Shown here: piece after piece, positions 59,475 to 64,000 of the stretch
Layout of the letters: every line of letters begins with the position of its first letter
Numbering within the stretch: position 1 is the stretch's first letter
Origin: Acorus gramineus
Lineage: Eukaryota > Streptophyta > Magnoliopsida > Acorales > Acoraceae
Reading direction: 5' to 3'
Length of the DNA stretch: 64,000 bases
Assembly (NCBI GenBank): GCA_030737835.1
Contig: CM060849.1
Span: forward strand, 28,206,311 to 28,270,310
The notes under the pieces: model-generated
What the model saw: only the letters and a program-made list of their open reading frames with translations
What the model was told of the DNA's origin: nothing
The model's database searches: none
Position numbers and translations under genes: made by a program

Positions 59475-61720
59475 TTTTCTCTGAAGAGCAAACTGTGTTT
59501 GTGTTAGAGAGTTCATAATTAAGAACAGAAAATTCAATTCCATGAAAAAGAAATGATGTGTATCCAACTTCATCAGTACGAATGGATTGGGGTCCCCCAC
59601 GTTATTCTATTGATTAATTAATCACTGAAACCATGTGTTTTGCACTGATTAACTGACACCATGTGTTCTATACTTGTTTGTCAATCCCTGTCGGCCACCT
59701 AACTGGCAAGTCATACAGTATAAATGGGTTCTCTCTATCAATTACCACATGTTTTGCGCAGTAATGAAATAATGATAGAAATTAATTGAGTGACGCCTTT
59801 ATTTAGCCGGGGATAAAACAAATCGGTGATGGAGATGCCTCACCATTTCTGACAAACTTGAAATTATTGATCAATGTTTCTGAACTATGTCATAATACCT
59901 TTTATAAAATGTATAGCAAGTCTCAGTCTCGTATCTCCAAAATTAAATTACATAGGGCGGATATGGGCCCTCCTTCGCAATGAAAACCTGACTTCATTAA
60001 AGGTGGAATATAACGGATCAGTCACGATTAAACGTAAGTAGGATAAGAGAATAGATCTCGTCACCGTCAACTCCTACAAAGAAAAGGATAAATGATAAGT
60101 TTGCACTAGAGAGTCTACACTTAGACTCACTTTGAAGATATAATTAAAATTTAACTTGATTTTTTTCCCATCCGTCTTACAACCTTATATAAGCAAAGGA
60201 AGGAGACAAATATCATAACTAGACAACAAGCTCTAGATTGGTTTTGATTCTTCCAATGACTTTAAATAAAAGGAAACTCATTCCAAAACTTTGAAAATAG
60301 ATATTACAACTTATTAAATTTTGACTACAACTTACATGACTTAGAAAATATAAAATAAAAATTAAAGAGAATGTTATGTTCCAATGCTTGAAACACAACT
60401 TACAAAATATCATCTTTCAAGAGAAAGCCAATTACTCAATTAACACTAATGAGATAAATCAAAGCTGCTTTTAGAGAACCTTGGATGGGGAATTAATATT
60501 CATGGGCTTGTTGGACTAGGTGTTTGGTTGAAATTGTCAAACTATGAGTTGGTCATGTTGTGTATGTTTTGAGCTTTATTTTGCTCTATAAAATTGATCA
60601 TATGATAGATGCATTTGGCTCATTTATAGTTGAGTAGAATGCGTCTACATCAGAGATGATGTTAAAGAGTTATTATTATGACATTATTGTTTTTTTAATT
60701 TTTGTGTTTTCTTTTTTGGTATTTTAGATTTTTCTTTATGTATATATATAAATAGAGCATTTGGCTCATGTAATACAAAGAATAATCTTTTCCTTTATTC
60801 TGACATAGAGGACAGTGTAGAATCACAATTCAGCGAACTTTACCAAGCATTCAAAGAAATTCACATATTTGGAGACTAGCCATATGAAACGGCTGAATAT
60901 AATCATGTCTGACAAATCTGCTGTATATTCAAAAAATAAGTTCTGAATCTGAACAGTTTGGATTTCTCGTAGGAACAATATCAATTATCAACTATCAAAT
61001 CTCTTCCTTTTTCAAATTAAATATAAAAAGAAAAATAATTTTCATTACTAGTCGCACGGCCACACCCACATCATCTCGGGCTGAATCTCCTTCTGGTCCA
61101 ATCATTGACTCGTCGGCCGGCTGCCACCACGTCGCCTCGGGTCTCCTCTGGTCCTCCCTTTCCAATCCGGCTGTCCCTCCTCCTTCTGCTTAGGTGACTG
61201 GTCTGTTGTTTTGTTACATGAGTTTCTCATGTTTTCTGTTATTTTTTTTTATAGTTCTTTAACATTAAATGGGAAGTGTAAAAGTGGTTTTGTTAATATG
61301 TTTCTTTCACATTAAATACTTGACAAGTGACATCTACAGCACATTGGTCTGTCTGTAATATGAAGCTCTCTATAAACCTCACAAATCACATGCCTATTGA
61401 ATATTGAAAATTGAAATTTTCTATAGATGTTTATTGAATGGCAGATTGACAATGACATTATATTTTATACTTTTTATTTTAAATTGAATTCTAATTTTTT
61501 TTGTCGATATAATAATTATTTTATTTGTTCGATATTTTAATGCTATACGGGAGAGATTTCATATTGATAAATGGTGTACTTTGTGTTTTTTATGATTTGA
61601 TAAGACTAATGCGTATTTTAATATTATTAATATTTTCTAAATATTTTTAATGATGTAAATTTTAAGTATAATATTTATTCAACAACATTGATGCGTTTTT
61701 TATATTTTGTAGAATTTAGA
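59475..61720. other. Unit 3 upstream region and spacer
   Basis: Matches 26405-28853 of unit 2 except that the M2 MITE is absent: a single CAG at 59924-59926 marks the empty site. A small unit 3-specific insertion near 60647-60690 (ACATCAGAGATGATGTTAAA) includes a short inverted ACATCA/TGATGT. The GC-richer island is at about 61050-61195. No gene. Confidence 0.6.
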
Positions 61721-63575
61721 ATCCTTATAGACAAAGGAAACATATGGGACCATTGTGAAAAAGATGGAACATGAAATAAAATTAAATGCAAAAATTGTGA
61801 AGAGCTACGGATCATTGAAATTTCATTTAGCAAGAAAAATTGGCATGGATATTAAAATATGTAATGTGGTCCCATATTCTGTACAAACTTTTGCTAGATA
61901 CTTAATTGATGAAGCATGAAAGAAAGAAAAAAATGTGGTCTGAAAATATTTCTTCTTCAAGTGAATCAGGTTCTCAAACGACAAACCTCATTGATTTATA
62001 TGTGGAGCAAGACCATCAAACAAGAGGAGTATACAAAAGTATTGTTAGTACTCTTATTCAAAAGAAAAAAAAGCAGCTGATTTGGCAATTAGAAGATTTT
62101 TTATTGGCAATAATATTGCGTTCAATGTTGCAAAGTCACCCGAGTTTATTAATGCTATTGGTGCAGTAGTAAATCATGGTCCTGGTTATAGGTCACCTAG
62201 CAGTGAAGCTATTAGAACCAAGTTGTTATGCGATTTGAAAGAAGAAGGTACATAATATGTAAATGTGATAAAATAACTCTTGGGTGGAAACTGGATGTAC
62301 GATTATGCCTGATGGTTGGAAGGACCAGAGAAACAGAAATCATATTAATTTATTAGCGTCTTCAATAAAAAAAAACAATGTTTTCCTATGCTCGGAGACG
62401 AGCGAAGGAAAAGTGAAAGATGCAAAATACCATCCTAATTTTATTTTACACGGCATTGGTGAACATGTGGGAAGAGAAAATGTAATACAAATTATAACAG
62501 ACAATGCTTCAAATTACATGGCTGTTGAATATATCATAGAAGCTCAAATGTCTCATGTTTTTAAAACAAATTGCGCTGCACATTGTTTGGATTTGATTCT
62601 TGAAGACATTGATAGGCAAATTTTAAAGGTCAGAGACACAATACATAAGGCATGGATATAAAAATTTTATTTATAAATCTACTCATGTTTTAGATTGCAT
62701 GCGAAGTTTTACAGAGTGAAAGTAATTGAAGAGGTCATCAAACACCCTCCTTGCAACAAATTTTTTGATGTTGAAATCCATAATTAACTTAGACCAATCA
62801 TTGCGTTTTAGGGTTGCATCAATGAGTGGTGTGCATTATCATAGACCAAAACTGTGGATGGCAAAGAAGTTAGTTATATCATACAGGATACTTTTTTTTT
62901 AGAGGATGGAAGAGAAATTATAGTTGTTATTGTGCCGCTTGTGAAAGTATTAAGAATGGTTGATAGTGAAGGGGCGACACTTGGTTATGTATACGAAACC
63001 ATGGATCGAGCAAAGGAAGCAATATCCAAATATTATGATGGAATATTTTCTAAATATGAACCTTAATGGAACAAATGATGGGCAGATAACTTACATCATT
63101 CTATCCATGTGGTTGTAGCCCTCCTCAACCCTCATCTATATTATGATAAAATTGTAAAACATGATGAAGAAACTGATAAGGGGATTTCAGAAGTACTTCA
63201 AAAGATGCTCACAACTCAAGTTGAAAAAGAGGCCTTTAGCATTCAAACGATGGATTACATATACATTGCATTTGAATCAAACATATTCTCGTCGTTTAGG
63301 AAACTCACTATTCATTCTAGACATCCAAGTATGGTTTATTTCAAAACTTATTATTTCTTGTTCATTTTATATTTTTTTCCATATTACATAAGACATCTAT
63401 TAATTCACAGTTTTATATTATGTGAAAAGGTCAATGGTGGAAATCTATGATCGTAGTTGATAAATTTCAAAAAATTCAAATAATTGCATTAAGCTTGTAA
63501 AAAAAATTGGAGTGCAACATATACAAAGAAACGAAATCGATTGGAGCAAAAAATACTCAATGATCTCGTGTTTGT
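61721..63575 (+). mobile_element. hAT-superfamily transposase relic, unit 3 copy
   Basis: Third copy of the element at 5561. The N-terminal ATG is lost (ATCCTT), but one extra A around 62070 keeps a longer frame (MMKHERKKKMWSEN through SLLMLLVQ, 61906-62169) than in units 1 and 2. The core (62284-62661) carries private changes (HAHF to HPNF, GIDE to GIGE, VVQ to VIQ), and about 28 bp are missing before the dimerisation region near 63494. It is more diverged than the unit 1/unit 2 pair. Inactive. Confidence 0.85.
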
Positions 63576-64000
63576 GTGAATGAATTTTCACTTGAAAATA
63601 CTCATATTCTGCAAACTGATACTTTGAAGCCCATATATTTGGATCACATTAATGCTTTTTCAAGCTGAATAAGACAATTTGATCATTGAAGAGCAGGGAG
63701 AAGAAGAAGCAAACAATTAGATGATGCATAACATCATAATATTAAAGATGATTGTGTTTTTTTTTTATGTTTTTACTATGATCTTATTTATTAAAATAAA
63801 AGTTTTGAACGTAAATGTTCATTACATTTAATATTAAATTTTACCTATTTGACACTGTATTAGGATGATAAAATATAGTTTGATGTTTTATGTTTACTCA
63901 TGGTTTATATCATATTTATGTATCCCCATACATTTCCTGTATCCAACCCGTATGATTCACGAGCTGGAACACTTGCTGAACAATTGTAGTACACGAACTT
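63576..64000. other. Unit 3 region after the hAT relic, cut by the window end
   Basis: Matches 7450-7870 of unit 1. By analogy the split P450 remnant and a third OMT should follow just outside the window, about 1.5-2.6 kb further. Nothing coding is seen in the part present. Confidence 0.5.

Overview
The window is nuclear DNA of a flowering plant. It has spliced genes with GT-AG introns, a plant class II (COMT-like) O-methyltransferase (OMT) family, a CYP71-clan cytochrome P450, Ty1/copia retroelements, hAT transposase relics and many MITEs in AT-rich intergenic DNA. The GC-rich exons stand out from this background. The species cannot be named from the sequence. No rRNA or tRNA gene and no CRISPR array is present.

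The main feature is a tandem segmental duplication of one P450-OMT unit. Unit 1 runs from about 2825 to 26100 and unit 2 from about 26100 to 59170. Unit 3 starts there and leaves the window before its OMT. In each unit a P450 5' end on the minus strand is followed by a degraded hAT transposase, a split older P450 5' remnant, an OMT on the plus strand, copia relics, two older P450 3'-end remnants, several MITEs, and the 3' exon of the next P450 on the minus strand. Unit 1 to unit 2 has a period of 23.28 kb and is nearly identical by eye. Unit 2 is longer (33.07 kb) because two copia elements inserted into its P450. A further OMT pseudogene lies inverted at the far left (618-1940).

The only gene that reads cleanly end to end is the P450 at 21951-26404 (minus strand, two exons, 514 residues, all the main P450 motifs). 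The two OMT copies (9477-10827 and 32778-34118) each keep the two-exon structure and key motifs. Their frames are interrupted only by one-base run-length differences, and at each such site the other copy reads through, so base-calling error is a real alternative to true decay. The second P450 (44397-59474) is clearly dead: its I-helix exon part is missing, exon 1 has a deletion, a heme-pocket arginine is changed, and it holds two copia insertions.

Presence or absence of transposons dates the duplications. A MITE with CAG target duplications is in units 1 and 2, but unit 3 has the empty site, so unit 3 split first. A hAT-type MITE with 8-bp target duplications is in unit 1 only and so came after the unit 1/unit 2 split. 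A P450 next to a divergent OMT, repeated in tandem, fits a small specialised-metabolism cluster; this is inferred from gene content, and no product can be named.
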